Positions 16,480 to 25,534 of a DNA stretch of 64,000 bases are shown one piece after another; position 1 is the stretch's first letter, and every line of letters begins with the position of its first letter. The stretch is from positions 1-64,000 of the forward strand of contig ONLA01000009.1 of the NCBI GenBank assembly GCA_900318495.1. The letters are read 5' to 3'. A program made the position numbers and the translations under genes. The notes beneath the pieces are model-generated. The model did not search any database and was not told the origin of the DNA. It saw nothing but the letters and a program-made list of their open reading frames with translations. This DNA comes from an uncultured Eubacteriales bacterium (GTDB lineage: Bacteria > Bacillota > Clostridia > Oscillospirales > Acutalibacteraceae).

Positions 16480-19302
16480 ATGGCACAGGATAAAATCATT
16501 GTAAAAGGCGCTAAAGAACACAATCTTAAAAATATTGACGTTGAAATTCCGCGCAATGAGCTTGTGGTAATTACCGGGCTTTCCGGCTCGGGTAAAAGCT
16601 CGCTTGCCTTTGACACAATTTATGCCGAGGGACAGCGCCGCTATGTTGAAAGCCTTTCAAGCTACGCAAGGATGTTTTTGGGGCAAATGGACAAGCCCGC
16701 CGTGGACAGCATCGACGGCTTGTCGCCCGCAATTTCAATCGATCAAAAAACAACATCAAAAAACCCGCGTTCAACAGTGGGCACTGTAACCGAGATTTAC
16801 GATTACCTCCGCCTGTTGTACGCGCGAATCGGCATACCGCACTGCCCGGTTTGCGGCCGCGAAATACGCCAGCAGACGGTCGATCAAATCGTGGATAAAA
16901 TAATGAGCTATGAACAGGGAACCAGGATTCAGGTTATGGCACCCGTTGTTCGCGGAAGAAAAGGCGAACACGTTAAGGTTCTTGAAAAGGCTTCAAAGTC
17001 GGGCTTCGTGCGTGTTCGCGCAGACGGAATCGTTTATGATCTATCAGAAAAAATTCCTTTAGAGAAAAATAAAAAGCATAATATCGAGGTCATTGTAGAC
17101 CGTCTTGTAATTAAGCCCGAAATAACCTCGCGCCTTGCCGACAGCATTGAAACTGCGTCAAAGCTGGGCGGCGGATTGATTATGGTTAACTTCGGCGACG
17201 AGGATGTTGTTTTTTCGCAAAAATACGCCTGTCCCGACCACGGCGTAAGCATAGAGGATTTGTCGCCGAGAATGTTTTCCTTTAACAATCCCTTCGGAGC
17301 CTGCCCCAAGTGCACCGGACTCGGCGTTTTTCTTAAAATCGACGAGAATAAAATTATCCCGAACCGTCAAAAAAGCATACGAGACGGCGCGATTAAGGGA
17401 AGCGGCTGGGCTATGGAAGGCAGTCAGATTGCCGCGATGTATTTTGAAGCGCTCGCAAAAAAATACAAATTCTCTCTGACGGAGCCTGTGGAAAATATTC
17501 CCGGGGATGTCATTCAAAAAATCCTATACGGCACGGGTGATGACAGCCTGACAATTCACCGCAAGTCCGTTTACGGAAGCGGAACTTATCAGCATAAATT
17601 CGAAGGTATTATAACCAACCTTGACCGCCGTTACCGCGAAAGCAACAGCAACTGGGTTAAGGATGAAATCCGTTCCTATATGGCGGAGATTCCGTGCGAC
17701 GAATGCGGCGGAGAACGTTTATCGAAGGAGAGCCTTGCCGTTACCGTCGGCGGTATTAACATTGCGGAGCTTTGCAGGATGTCGGTGGTTGCCGCTCTTG
17801 ATTTTATTTCTTCATTAGAATTAACCGAGAAGGAAGCAATAATCGGCGAGGAAATAATCAAGGAGATTAAGGAAAGGCTGAACTTTCTCAAAAGCGTCGG
17901 ACTGGGCTATCTTACTCTTTCGCGCAGCTCGGGAACACTCAGCGGCGGTGAAAGCCAGCGAATCCGCCTTGCTACGCAAATCGGCAGCTCGCTTATGGGC
18001 GTGCTTTACATTCTTGACGAGCCGAGTATCGGACTTCACCAGCGTGATAACGAAAAGCTTCTTGCCACTCTTAAACGTCTGCGCGACCTCGGAAACACCG
18101 TTATTGTGGTTGAGCATGACGAGGAGACGATGTACGCCGCGGACTGCATTGTTGACGTTGGTCCCGGCGCCGGAATTCACGGCGGCGAGATTGTCTGCAC
18201 CGGCAGCGTGGAAAAAATTAAAGCCTGTGAGCAAAGTGTAACCGGGCAGTATCTAAGCGGCAAACGCGCCGTTCCCGTACCCGAAAAAAGGCGGAAGGGA
18301 ACAGGCAAAAGCCTTGAAATTATCGGCGCGTCGCAAAACAATCTTAAAAATATCAACGTCAAAATTCCGCTCGGAAAGCTTGTGTGTGTTACCGGCGTTT
18401 CGGGCTCGGGCAAAAGCTCGCTGATTAACGAGATTTTGTACAAAACTCTCGCGCGTGAGCTCAACCGCGCAAAAACAGTCTCGGGCGCGCACAGGGAAAT
18501 TCGCGGAATCGAGAACCTTGACAAGGTAATTGAAATTGACCAAAGCCCGATCGGACGCACTCCGCGTTCAAATCCGGCGACGTACACCGGCTTGTTTACC
18601 GATATACGCTCGCTTTTTGCCACCACAAACGACGCGAAAATGCGCGGTTACACTCAAAGCCGTTTTTCGTTTAACGTAAAGGGCGGCAGATGCGAGGCGT
18701 GCCAGGGCGACGGTATTATAAAGATAGAGATGCACTTTTTGTCCGATGTTTATGTGCCCTGCGAGGTTTGCAAGGGCAAGCGCTACAACCGCGAAACCCT
18801 TGAGGTTAGATACAAGGGCAAAAATATCAGCGATGTTCTCGATATGAGCGTAGAGGAGGCTATGGAGTTTTTCAAAAATCATGAAAAGCTGCACCGCAAG
18901 CTCAAAACGCTGTATGATGTCGGTTTGGGTTATATTAAGCTCGGTCAGCCTGCCACAACACTTTCGGGCGGCGAGGCTCAGCGCGTTAAGCTTGCCACCG
19001 AGCTAAGCAAACGCAGCACGGGCAAGACCATATACATCCTTGACGAACCTACAACCGGACTGCACATCGCGGACGTCCACAGGCTTACCGAGGTGCTGCA
19101 GCTGCTTGTCGAGGGCGGCAACACCGTTGTTGTAATCGAGCATAACCTTGACTTAATCAAAACCGCCGACCATATTATCGACCTTGGTCCCGAGGGCGGC
19201 GATATGGGCGGAAAGGTTATTGCGCAGGGCACTCCCGAGCAGGTCGCGAAGAATGAAAAATCATTTACCGGACAGTATTTAAAACCGCTTTTGTCTGTAT
19301 GA
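16480..19302 (+). CDS. uvrA: Excinuclease ABC subunit A
   Basis: 940 residues, full length. UvrA dimers scan DNA for bulky lesions and load UvrB in nucleotide-excision repair. It has two ABC ATPase modules. Walker A motifs are [14 protein letters not shown] near residue 31 and [13 protein letters not shown] near 642. Signature motifs are [15 protein letters not shown] and [15 protein letters not shown]. Zinc-binding cysteine pairs occur in [24 protein letters not shown] and CEACQGDG. It is a single-gene unit with its own promoter, not next to uvrB. Confidence 0.98.
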   Translation: MAQDKIIVKGAKEHNLKNIDVEIPRNELVVITGLSGSGKSSLAFDTIYAEGQRRYVESLSSYARMFLGQMDKPAVDSIDGLSPAISIDQKTTSKNPRSTVGTVTEIYDYLRLLYARIGIPHCPVCGREIRQQTVDQIVDKIMSYEQGTRIQVMAPVVRGRKGEHVKVLEKASKSGFVRVRADGIVYDLSEKIPLEKNKKHNIEVIVDRLVIKPEITSRLADSIETASKLGGGLIMVNFGDEDVVFSQKYACPDHGVSIEDLSPRMFSFNNPFGACPKCTGLGVFLKIDENKIIPNRQKSIRDGAIKGSGWAMEGSQIAAMYFEALAKKYKFSLTEPVENIPGDVIQKILYGTGDDSLTIHRKSVYGSGTYQHKFEGIITNLDRRYRESNSNWVKDEIRSYMAEIPCDECGGERLSKESLAVTVGGINIAELCRMSVVAALDFISSLELTEKEAIIGEEIIKEIKERLNFLKSVGLGYLTLSRSSGTLSGGESQRIRLATQIGSSLMGVLYILDEPSIGLHQRDNEKLLATLKRLRDLGNTVIVVEHDEETMYAADCIVDVGPGAGIHGGEIVCTGSVEKIKACEQSVTGQYLSGKRAVPVPEKRRKGTGKSLEIIGASQNNLKNINVKIPLGKLVCVTGVSGSGKSSLINEILYKTLARELNRAKTVSGAHREIRGIENLDKVIEIDQSPIGRTPRSNPATYTGLFTDIRSLFATTNDAKMRGYTQSRFSFNVKGGRCEACQGDGIIKIEMHFLSDVYVPCEVCKGKRYNRETLEVRYKGKNISDVLDMSVEEAMEFFKNHEKLHRKLKTLYDVGLGYIKLGQPATTLSGGEAQRVKLATELSKRSTGKTIYILDEPTTGLHIADVHRLTEVLQLLVEGGNTVVVIEHNLDLIKTADHIIDLGPEGGDMGGKVIAQGTPEQVAKNEKSFTGQYLKPLLSV

Positions 19303-19347
19303 TATTATAGCATATTACGGTATTCCTGTTTTGATTTGGTGAAAAAT

Positions 19348-19917
19348 ATGAAAAGACATTTTAAAATAATCATAATCGCGGTTGTTATCGCGGCTTTAGC
19401 GGCAGTTACAGTTGTGATTATTAATGCGAATATTAATCCGGATGTTAAAGTTTCCGGGAAAGGTGAAATTTTGACAAAGGATGATTCCGCTGATGAAACC
19501 GACTCAGCGGTAAGCGTAAGCGAAGATAAATCAAACGAGGGCAATGAGGTTGATTTAAAGCTTGAAAAAATTGAGAAAATGGAGAAGCTTTATGAAGATA
19601 ACGTCAAAAAAGCGGCTGTTATTCTAAAAAAACACGGAATCACGGAAGAGCCGGACAAAGACCTTGATACCGAAATTAAAATTGCCCTCACTGCCTGTGA
19701 TAAGCTCGAAAATAATGAGTTCAGCAATGAGGAAAAGCCTGTTATCGAGATGTACCTTGAATACAGATATTTCATCCTCGATGAATATAACGAGAGTTTA
19801 AAGGATACTCACGGAAAGCTTGCCGAAAGAATCCGCGGGCTGCTGGACAAGGATAAGCTTATGGCTGTTCGTATGGGACTCAACGTAGTTTACGATGAGT
19901 ATTACGCAAATAAATAA
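19348..19917 (+). CDS. Hypothetical protein with N-terminal membrane anchor
   Basis: 189 residues from ATG at 19348. In-frame TTG 19336 and GTG 19339 are alternative starts; only a weak GGTGA precedes the ATG. Residues about 6-27 form a hydrophobic helix (IIIIAVVIAALAAVTVVII). A charged region with an acidic stretch (KDDSADETDSAVSVSEDK) and helix-rich sequence likely to lie outside the cell follows. There is no lipobox cysteine. I recognise no family. It lies between uvrA and a bidirectional terminator. The lone helix could be a signal peptide or a permanent anchor. Confidence 0.65.
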   Translation: MKRHFKIIIIAVVIAALAAVTVVIINANINPDVKVSGKGEILTKDDSADETDSAVSVSEDKSNEGNEVDLKLEKIEKMEKLYEDNVKKAAVILKKHGITEEPDKDLDTEIKIALTACDKLENNEFSNEEKPVIEMYLEYRYFILDEYNESLKDTHGKLAERIRGLLDKDKLMAVRMGLNVVYDEYYANK

Positions 19918-19924
19918 AATAACA

Positions 19925-19962
19925 AACGCGTACAAAGCGGTTATGCCTTGTACGCGTTAATT
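19925..19962. terminator. Bidirectional terminator between convergent genes
   Basis: AACGCGTACAA at 19925-19935 pairs perfectly with 19948-19958. T-rich tails lie on both strands (ATTCTTTTTC rightward; TTGTTATTTTATTT leftward). It serves the gene ending 19917 and the GH13 gene ending 19968. Confidence 0.8.
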
Positions 19963-19967
19963 CTTTT

Positions 19968-21578
19968 TCAGAATTTTGTGAATCTTTTGATTTGCCTGCC
20001 GTCGTGCCAAATTGTTTCCTTAAACATTTCGTAAGGTCTTGCCCATACCTCATCCTTGTTTTTAAGGCTTCTGTAAATGACGAGCCTTTCGCCGCTTTCG
20101 CTGTGCTTCGCAAAGCCTGTTACCTCGTATTCGCCGCCCTTAAAGTGACGGTATTTTCCGGGAGTTATTTCCTCATCCTCCGGCTTTGCTTCATTAACGG
20201 GAACGGTTTTGGATTTTGGACTTTCGTCAAGCTTAAAGCTTCCGTCGTTTACAACCAGAATTCTCGCGGAATAGGGAGGAACTGGCAATTCGCACCAGCC
20301 GTTGCAGTCAAATACCTCGTTGCCGCCCAATACATCGGTCAGCTTTGCGCTGCAGCGGGAGTCAAAGCCGACGCGCTCCGCGCGGTCTGTAAGGTTAAAC
20401 ACAACAAACACGGTTTGATTGTCTGTGAAGCGCTTGTAAACAAGCTTTTCGTTCATTATGTTAACGTTTTCAAACTTGCCGTATTTTAACGCCTCAAGCG
20501 CGAGCCTTACCTTGCCGAGCCTTGAAATGTGTTCGCAAAGCTGACGGTTGGCGTTGGGAACGTTGTTTAAATCAAGGCACGGACGCAGGTCGTAATCGCT
20601 GTTGTGCGTGCGCCTGCCCTCAATTCCGAACTCGCTGCCGTAATAAACCGACGGCACGCCGGGCATTGTGTAAAGCATTGTGTAAACGTTGTAAAGGTGG
20701 TTTTTGTCGCGGAGGTCGCTTGCAATGCGGTTAACGTCGTGGTTGTCAACAAAATTGTAGGTGTAGATGTTTTGATAAATGCCGCCGTTTTGGAACTGTC
20801 TTTGCAGCGAATGGGCAATCTCAAAATAATTGTGGTCGTTGTGGCTGGAGTAAATACCCTTGTAGCATTCGTAATTTGTTACCGAATCAAGCATTTCGTC
20901 GTTAGCCCAGCGGCTGTAATCACCGCCTACAACCTCGCCGTAAAGCCAAAATTCGGGCTTTTTGCTTTTGCAAAGGGCTTTAAGCTTTTTGAAGAAGTCA
21001 AAATCAATGACGTTTGCGGCGTCAAGCCTCAGTCCGTCAATGTCGAATTCATCTATCCAGAAGTTCACGGCGTCAAGCAGATAATTTACAACGTCGGGGT
21101 TTTTGAGGTTGAGCTTAACAAGGTCGTAGTGTCCCGACCAGCCTTCGTACCAAAACGGATCGCCGTAGGGACTGCTTCCGTTGAAGTTAAGGTTTTGGAA
21201 CCATCCGCAGTAGGGGGAGTCCCACTTTTTTTCCTGAACGTCTTTAAAAGCCCAAAAATCGCGTCCGACATGATTAAACACACCGTCAAGCATAACGCGG
21301 ATTCCGTTTTTCCTCAGTGTGCGGCAAAGCTTTTTAAAGCTTTCGTTGTCTCCGAGTCTGCTGTCAACCTTTTTGTAGTCGATTGTATCGTAACCGTGCC
21401 TGCTGCTTTCGAAAAGCGGATTAAATAATATAACGTTTACGTTAAGGCTTTTTAAGTGGTCAATAACGTCATAAAGCTTGTCAAGGCGGTAGCTCTGAAC
21501 AAAATCATTTTCCTTTGGAGCGCCGCAGTAGCCGAGCGGATATATATTGTAAATTACCGATTCATTTATAAAACTCAT
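19968..21578 (-). CDS. Intracellular GH13 alpha-glucan hydrolase fused to a C-terminal DUF1653 domain
   Basis: 536 residues from ATG at 21578 (MSFINESVIYNIYPLGY), with AAGGAG eight bases upstream; a longer frame has no ribosome site. No signal peptide, so cytoplasmic. The GH13 barrel carries the four family motifs: LDGVFNHV, GLRLDAANV (nucleophile Asp), WLYGEVVGG (acid/base Glu) and FVDNHDVNR (third Asp). The beta-sandwich domain follows to about residue 455. The last ~65 residues (GKYRHFKGGEYEVTGFAKHS, then VWARPYEMF) match DUF1653, usually a stand-alone small protein. Likely role: hydrolysis of imported maltodextrins; the exact specificity (alpha-amylase, maltogenic or neopullulanase-like) cannot be fixed. 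Confidence 0.88.
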   Translation of the reverse strand: MSFINESVIYNIYPLGYCGAPKENDFVQSYRLDKLYDVIDHLKSLNVNVILFNPLFESSRHGYDTIDYKKVDSRLGDNESFKKLCRTLRKNGIRVMLDGVFNHVGRDFWAFKDVQEKKWDSPYCGWFQNLNFNGSSPYGDPFWYEGWSGHYDLVKLNLKNPDVVNYLLDAVNFWIDEFDIDGLRLDAANVIDFDFFKKLKALCKSKKPEFWLYGEVVGGDYSRWANDEMLDSVTNYECYKGIYSSHNDHNYFEIAHSLQRQFQNGGIYQNIYTYNFVDNHDVNRIASDLRDKNHLYNVYTMLYTMPGVPSVYYGSEFGIEGRRTHNSDYDLRPCLDLNNVPNANRQLCEHISRLGKVRLALEALKYGKFENVNIMNEKLVYKRFTDNQTVFVVFNLTDRAERVGFDSRCSAKLTDVLGGNEVFDCNGWCELPVPPYSARILVVNDGSFKLDESPKSKTVPVNEAKPEDEEITPGKYRHFKGGEYEVTGFAKHSESGERLVIYRSLKNKDEVWARPYEMFKETIWHDGRQIKRFTKF

Positions 21579-21629
21579 ATTATTATACTCCTTTGAATAA
21601 AAATGGGTGCTGAAAAAAGGCACTTGCAT

Positions 21630-21658
21630 ATTGTATCATAAAATTATGTATTGTGCAA
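21630..21658 (-). promoter_or_regulatory. Promoter of the GH13-DUF1653 gene
   Basis: On the minus strand TTGCAC (21658-21653), 17 bases, TACAAT (21635-21630). Its -35 box overlaps the -35 box of the divergent promoter at 21651-21679. Confidence 0.75.
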
Positions 21659-21679
21659 ATAGGATTTTTGTGGTAGAAT
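21651..21679 (+). promoter_or_regulatory. Promoter of the divergent membrane-protein gene
   Basis: TTGTGC at 21651-21656, 17 bases, TAGAAT at 21674-21679. The -35 shares bases 21653-21656 with the opposing promoter, so RNA polymerase probably cannot occupy both at once. Confidence 0.65.
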
Positions 21680-21707
21680 AGATTCAGCATTTAAACGGAG
21701 GATTATA

Positions 21708-22211
21708 ATGAGAAAATTACCTGAGAATAAACAAAGAAAAAGATTGCGTCTTACAATGTGTTTTATGTACCTTTTCCAGATTTTTCTGTGTACCTCGCCG
21801 TTTGTGTTGCTGAGAAGCTCCGACGGCGCAACCCTCAAGGATGAATCTGTGTTTTCGGTAATCTACAAGATTTTCAATTCGCTTGGGGATGTTGATAAGG
21901 TCGGCGGAATAGTAAGGTTTGTTCCTTATTTTCTGCTTGTTATTATTCCCGTTGCGGGGTTTTTCCTTTGCGCGCTCGACACTCAGCGCAATCTGAAAAA
22001 CGTTTGCTCACTGTTTTTAAACTTTGCGGCGATTTTGTCAATTTTGATGGTTGTACCGGTAAGCGTTTTGCAAATCGGTTCAGTGCTTCAGTTGATTCTT
22101 TATGTAGTGCTTTCGTTCCTTGCGAGTATGGCGATGGTTATGAGGCTGAACAAAACCGAAGAACCCGAGCCCGTAAAGAAAAAAATTCCCAAAGAGGAAA
22201 GGGAATATTAA
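21708..22211 (+). CDS. Hypothetical four-helix membrane protein
   Basis: 167 residues, start ATG after CGGAGGA. Hydrophobic segments at about residues 15-36, 66-86, 95-115 and 120-142 suggest four membrane helices. Basic residues at the N-terminus (RKLPENKQRKRLRL) and a charged C-tail (KKKIPKEEREY) are probably cytoplasmic. No cysteine, histidine or catalytic pattern stands out, and I recognise no family. It shares a divergent promoter region with the intracellular GH13 gene, which is the only clue to context. A strong terminator follows directly. Confidence 0.75.
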   Translation: MRKLPENKQRKRLRLTMCFMYLFQIFLCTSPFVLLRSSDGATLKDESVFSVIYKIFNSLGDVDKVGGIVRFVPYFLLVIIPVAGFFLCALDTQRNLKNVCSLFLNFAAILSILMVVPVSVLQIGSVLQLILYVVLSFLASMAMVMRLNKTEEPEPVKKKIPKEEREY

Positions 22212-22222
22212 TATTACCATAA

Positions 22223-22270
22223 AACGGCACAGCTCAAAACCCAAACGGTTTAGGCTGTGCCGTTATTTTA
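22223..22270. terminator. Bidirectional terminator between convergent genes
   Basis: AACGGCACAGC at 22223-22233 pairs perfectly with 22254-22264; inside it AAACC/GGTTT forms a further short stem. An ATTTTAT tail lies rightward and GTTTTATGG leftward, serving the genes ending 22211 and 22268. Confidence 0.75.
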
Positions 22271-22705
22271 TATTACATAATCGTTGGCGTAGAGCTCTTT
22301 TTGGTTGTCCAGAATATCCTGGAGGGTGATGTTGTCAAGATAATCGGTTATTACCTTGTACAGACCTTTCCAAATCGGCAGCGTAACGCAGTCGCTGCTG
22401 CGTTCACACTCAATCGGATCGTAATCAAGGCAGGCAACGGGAGCAAGGCTGCCTTCGGTTAGACGCAAAATGTCGCCCACGGAATACTTGTCCGGGCTTT
22501 TGGCAAGCCTGTATCCGCCCTGGTAGCCGCGGTTGGCGTTGAGAATGTCGGATTTATTGAGAACGGGAATTATCTGTTCAAGATATTTTTTTGAGATATT
22601 CTGCCTTGCCGCAATATCCTTTAGAGCGATGTAACCGTCGTTTTTGTGTTCAGCCAAATCGAGCAGCATTCTTAAAGCGTAACGTCCCTTAGTTGATATT
22701 TTCAT
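22268..22705 (-). CDS. Rrf2-family transcriptional regulator (IscR/CymR-like)
   Basis: 145 residues. The N-terminal winged helix-turn-helix begins MKISTKGRYALRMLLDLA, and ISKKYLEQIIPVL is its recognition region. Three cysteines lie in ACLDYDPIECERSSDCVT (about residues 93-107), spaced C-x7-C-x5-C. This resembles the Fe-S-ligating loop of IscR, so the protein may sense cluster supply; a CymR-like cysteine-metabolism role is the alternative. It has its own promoter, and an Rrf2-like operator overlaps the transcript start, suggesting autoregulation. The iscS-iscU operon, the expected target, is 17 kb away. Confidence 0.88.
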   Translation of the reverse strand: MKISTKGRYALRMLLDLAEHKNDGYIALKDIAARQNISKKYLEQIIPVLNKSDILNANRGYQGGYRLAKSPDKYSVGDILRLTEGSLAPVACLDYDPIECERSSDCVTLPIWKGLYKVITDYLDNITLQDILDNQKELYANDYVI

Positions 22706-22709
22706 ACAA

Positions 22710-22731
22710 ATCCCACCAAATCAGTAAGTAT
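22710..22731 (-). promoter_or_regulatory. Candidate Rrf2-type operator
   Basis: Read leftward: ATACTTACTGATTTGGTGGG then AT. The ATAC...ACT...GGT..GGGAT outline resembles IscR/Rrf2 sites of Firmicutes. It lies immediately downstream of the -10 box and before the start codon, a position expected for repression. Confidence 0.4.
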
Positions 22732-22738
22732 AGTATAT

Positions 22739-22767
22739 ATTATATCACAGTTTTTGTTACAGTTCAA
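22739..22767 (-). promoter_or_regulatory. Promoter of the Rrf2 regulator gene
   Basis: On the minus strand TTGAAC (22767-22762), 17 bases, perfect TATAAT (22744-22739). Confidence 0.75.
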
Positions 22768-22784
22768 GATGTTTTTCGCTGATT

Positions 22785-23786
22785 TTAAAATTCCGCGAAA
22801 ACAAGGTGAGCCTGAGCGTTGTCAAGAGCAAGCCGCTGACCGCCGGGTAAATCAATATAGCCGAACAGCCTGCCGAAAATCACCTCGCTTTTGTCCATAA
22901 CCGCGTTCATCGGTTTTCCGCTTAGGGTAAAGGGCTTAAAGGTGATGTCGATTTTTTCATCCTCTCCGGTAAAATAAAACGGTCTGCCTTCCCTCTGCGT
23001 AGTACCCTTTACGGTGATTTGCGGAAGCTTGATTATGCTTCGCTCGATAAACAGGCTGTTTTCGTTTCCGTAACGGTTGTCGCCTACACGGCTTGCAAGG
23101 TTAAGGGAAACCCTGTTTCCGGCGATTACGGTGTCGCAGCAAAGCCTTTGATAATTATGCTTGCGCGGCTTGTAAAAACGCGCGCTGTCAAAATACGCGA
23201 AACAGCTATTTTCTTCTAAAGAATATTCCAAACCGCCTACGCGTATTACCCCTTCGGCGCGAAACCTCGGGTCAAAGCTTTTCATATAAAAATACTTGCG
23301 GTTGCGCTCAAACGGAGCCAGTATATTAAGGCTGTCTCCTTTTTGCCGGGTAAGCCTGATGTTTACATAAAGGTTTTTGATTGCCCCGAAGTCTATAAAG
23401 TCACATTTCAGAATACGGCTGTCCACGCTGTGAGTAATTTGAAGCTGAATCATCCTGTCGGTGTAAAGCAGCTCGCCTTTGTGGGGTGCCTCCGGGAGCA
23501 CGATTTTCTTCAGATTGAATTTTTTTATAATACAGTCGTGAATAACTCCGCCCCGCTTCAGGTCGGCAATCGCGATTTTTACGGCAAACTCAAAGCCGTA
23601 GTTTTCAACCGAAATGTACAGCGAAACCTCGCCGTTGTTAATAAAATAACAGTCGCGCTCACAATGGTTTTGCGATTTGCTTCTGCTTTTATTGTAGGCG
23701 AACATCGGGCGCCGCGCCCAGCCTGCCTGCATAACCTCGCCCGAGCTTTCAAAAACGTAACAAGGCTTTGTAATTTCACGCTGCAA
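22785..23786 (-). CDS. DUF2804 domain-containing protein
   Basis: 333 residues if it starts at TTG 23786 (QREITKPCYVFESSGE), with GGAG eight bases upstream. GTG at 23795 and ATG at 23858 are in-frame alternatives, but family members normally begin near QREI. The opening segment plus QAGWARRPMFAYN, and HNYQRLCCDTVIAG with NLASRVGDNRYG in the middle, match DUF2804 proteins. This family has no firmly known activity; the fold is predicted to be lipocalin/AttH-like. No signal peptide is present in the preferred form. Its 3' end is close to the Rrf2 promoter, but it is a separate leftward unit. Confidence 0.75.
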   Translation of the reverse strand: MQREITKPCYVFESSGEVMQAGWARRPMFAYNKSRSKSQNHCERDCYFINNGEVSLYISVENYGFEFAVKIAIADLKRGGVIHDCIIKKFNLKKIVLPEAPHKGELLYTDRMIQLQITHSVDSRILKCDFIDFGAIKNLYVNIRLTRQKGDSLNILAPFERNRKYFYMKSFDPRFRAEGVIRVGGLEYSLEENSCFAYFDSARFYKPRKHNYQRLCCDTVIAGNRVSLNLASRVGDNRYGNENSLFIERSIIKLPQITVKGTTQREGRPFYFTGEDEKIDITFKPFTLSGKPMNAVMDKSEVIFGRLFGYIDLPGGQRLALDNAQAHLVFAEF

Positions 23787-23942
23787 AAGTATCACTCCAA
23801 AAACTCCAGTCAAAAATAATATATCAGAACTTTTTTTGCTTTTCAAGAATATTAACAAAACTGTAAATCTTTATGTCATACATTAAAAATTCCGGGAATA
23901 AGTTTTACCGAAATATATAATACCGTGACGGGACTGATTATT

Positions 23943-24296
23943 TTGAAAAAAATTGTCATTTCACTATTCATTTTTTTATTATTGACAGCTGCGCTTTTAA
24001 GCGGCTGCGAAACCGAGCCGGACGGAACCGCGTATGAGCTGACCGGTTATTCGTGGCAGACAACGCTTAAATCCGGAGCGGTTGTAACGCTTGATTTTGA
24101 GGGGGATAACGCCTGTCTTGGCATAAAAAGCGGAGAAGATGCAGTGAAAATTTCGGGAAAATACCTTGCCGGCGAAAGTGAGCTTGTGATTTTTATGCCG
24201 GAAATATGTCAGAATTACGGCTTTAATTACACGCCGCGCGGAAAATTTCTCGACCTGAGTTACGAAGGTAAGACAATCACACTGAAAAAGCGTTAA
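23943..24296 (+). CDS. Small lipoprotein, function unknown
   Basis: 117 residues from TTG at 23943. GTG at 23925 is also in frame, but a TATAAT at 23916-23921 lies just before it and would place the transcript start beyond that codon. The N-terminus is a lipoprotein signal: KKIVISLFIFLLL then LLSGCE, with the lipobox cysteine near residue 22. The mature part is about 95 residues, beta-rich, with GYSWQTTLKSGAVVTLDFEG and repeated K/G turns. That is like small lipocalin-type or DUF-class lipoproteins, but I cannot name a family. It is expected on the outer face of the membrane. Confidence 0.65.
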   Translation: MKKIVISLFIFLLLTAALLSGCETEPDGTAYELTGYSWQTTLKSGAVVTLDFEGDNACLGIKSGEDAVKISGKYLAGESELVIFMPEICQNYGFNYTPRGKFLDLSYEGKTITLKKR

Positions 24297-24302
24297 AAAA
24301 TG

Positions 24303-24331
24303 TTGCGTAACGCTGGTGTTTGTGCTATAAT
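24303..24331 (+). promoter_or_regulatory. ruvC promoter
   Basis: TTGCGT at 24303-24308, 17 bases, perfect TATAAT at 24326-24331. The expected transcript start near 24338 leaves a 50-base leader before the TTG start at 24389. Confidence 0.7.
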
Positions 24332-24388
24332 CATATAGAATGTATCATTATGCGGTTTTATACCCTTTTTAATTACGGAGGAATTTTT

Positions 24389-24904
24389 TTGGTAGTCTTT
24401 GGAATCGACCCCGGTTACGCTATTGTGGGTTGGGGGGCTGTAAGCTTTCAGGCAAACACCTATAAGGCTTTGGGCTTCGGCTCGGTTGAAACTCAGGCAC
24501 ACGAGGATTTTAATCAGAGGCTTGAGTATATTTACAACGAGCTTTACGCAATACTAAAGCGTTGCCGTCCCGACGCGCTCGCGATTGAGCGGCTGTATTT
24601 TCAGACCAACCAAAAGACCGCCATCAAGGTCGCGCAGGCAAGGGGAGTTACCCTGCTTGCCGCGCAGCAGCTTAAAATTCCTATTTTTGAATATACTCCG
24701 CTTCAGGTAAAAACAGCGGTAACCGGTTACGGCAAGGCAAAAAAACCGCAGGTTATGGAAATGACGCGCAGGCTTTTGAAGCTTGGCGAGGTTCCAAAGC
24801 CCGACGATACCGCCGACGCTCTCGCAATCGCTATTTGCCACGCGCAGGCGGCAGGCTCCGAGCTGAGGCGGAGGATATACCAAAGCGGAACGCACTATCA
24901 GTAA
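24389..24904 (+). CDS. ruvC: Crossover junction endodeoxyribonuclease RuvC
   Basis: 171 residues from TTG at 24389, with GGAGG six bases upstream. Starting at ATG 24320 would add a segment lacking family similarity and lies upstream of the expected transcript start. RuvC cuts Holliday junctions symmetrically. Active-site acids appear in VFGIDPGYA (Asp near residue 7), AIERLYFQTNQ (Glu near 67) and DDTADALAIAICH (Asp near 142). It opens the ruvC-ruvA-ruvB order; ruvA follows after 16 bases. Confidence 0.95.
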   Translation: MVVFGIDPGYAIVGWGAVSFQANTYKALGFGSVETQAHEDFNQRLEYIYNELYAILKRCRPDALAIERLYFQTNQKTAIKVAQARGVTLLAAQQLKIPIFEYTPLQVKTAVTGYGKAKKPQVMEMTRRLLKLGEVPKPDDTADALAIAICHAQAAGSELRRRIYQSGTHYQ

Positions 24905-24920
24905 ATTTAAGGGAGAAAAA

Positions 24921-25523
24921 ATGTTTTACTCAGTAAGAGGAAGGTTAATTCATACAACGCCCTCTACCGCCGTGGTTGAATGCGGCGGAGTGGGCTATAA
25001 CTGCCAGACTACAATAAACACGCTTAAACAGATTAAACCTAACACAGAGGTTACGCTTTATACTTACCTTAATGTCCGCGAGGACGCTATGGAGCTGTTC
25101 GGTTTTGCAACCGCCACCGAGCTTGAAACCTTTAAAACGCTTATCAGCGTAAGCGGAGTAGGCCCCAAGGCGGGACTTGCGGTGTTGTCGGAATTAAGCC
25201 CCGAGCAGGTCGCGATGGCTATCGCCTCAAACGACGTAAAAACAATCACACGCGCTCAGGGCGTCGGCAAAAAAACAGCCCAGCGAATTATACTTGAGCT
25301 AAAGGACAAGCTTGCTAAGTCTATGAGCGGTTCCGGCAGTATGGAAGCCGTAACAGGCTCGGCAGCGGCAGTCGCCTCCGGCAATGTTCCAAAGGCAATC
25401 GAGGCTTTGGGAGTTCTCGGTTACGAGCCTTCCGAGGTAACGCCTGTGCTGTCTCAGCTTGACAGCAGCCTGCCGGTTGAACAGTTAATAGCTATGACTT
25501 TGCGTGAAATGGGACGTAAATAA
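24921..25523 (+). CDS. ruvA: Holliday junction branch migration protein RuvA
   Basis: 200 residues. RuvA tetramers bind the four-way junction and position RuvB. The N-terminal OB-fold begins [20 protein letters not shown]. Two helix-hairpin-helix motifs follow ([17 protein letters not shown] near 75; [18 protein letters not shown] near 112). After a flexible Ala/Gly/Ser linker (about 140-155), the C-terminal RuvB-contact domain ([15 protein letters not shown]) completes the protein. It is in operon with ruvC and ruvB. Confidence 0.97.
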   Translation: MFYSVRGRLIHTTPSTAVVECGGVGYNCQTTINTLKQIKPNTEVTLYTYLNVREDAMELFGFATATELETFKTLISVSGVGPKAGLAVLSELSPEQVAMAIASNDVKTITRAQGVGKKTAQRIILELKDKLAKSMSGSGSMEAVTGSAAAVASGNVPKAIEALGVLGYEPSEVTPVLSQLDSSLPVEQLIAMTLREMGRK

Positions 25524-25534
25524 GGGATAATAAT

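Noticed and set aside
20604..21428. 274-residue rightward open frame antisense to the GH13 gene
   Set aside because: Shadow of the conserved GH13 coding strand; the composition is Val/Lys-rich without domains.
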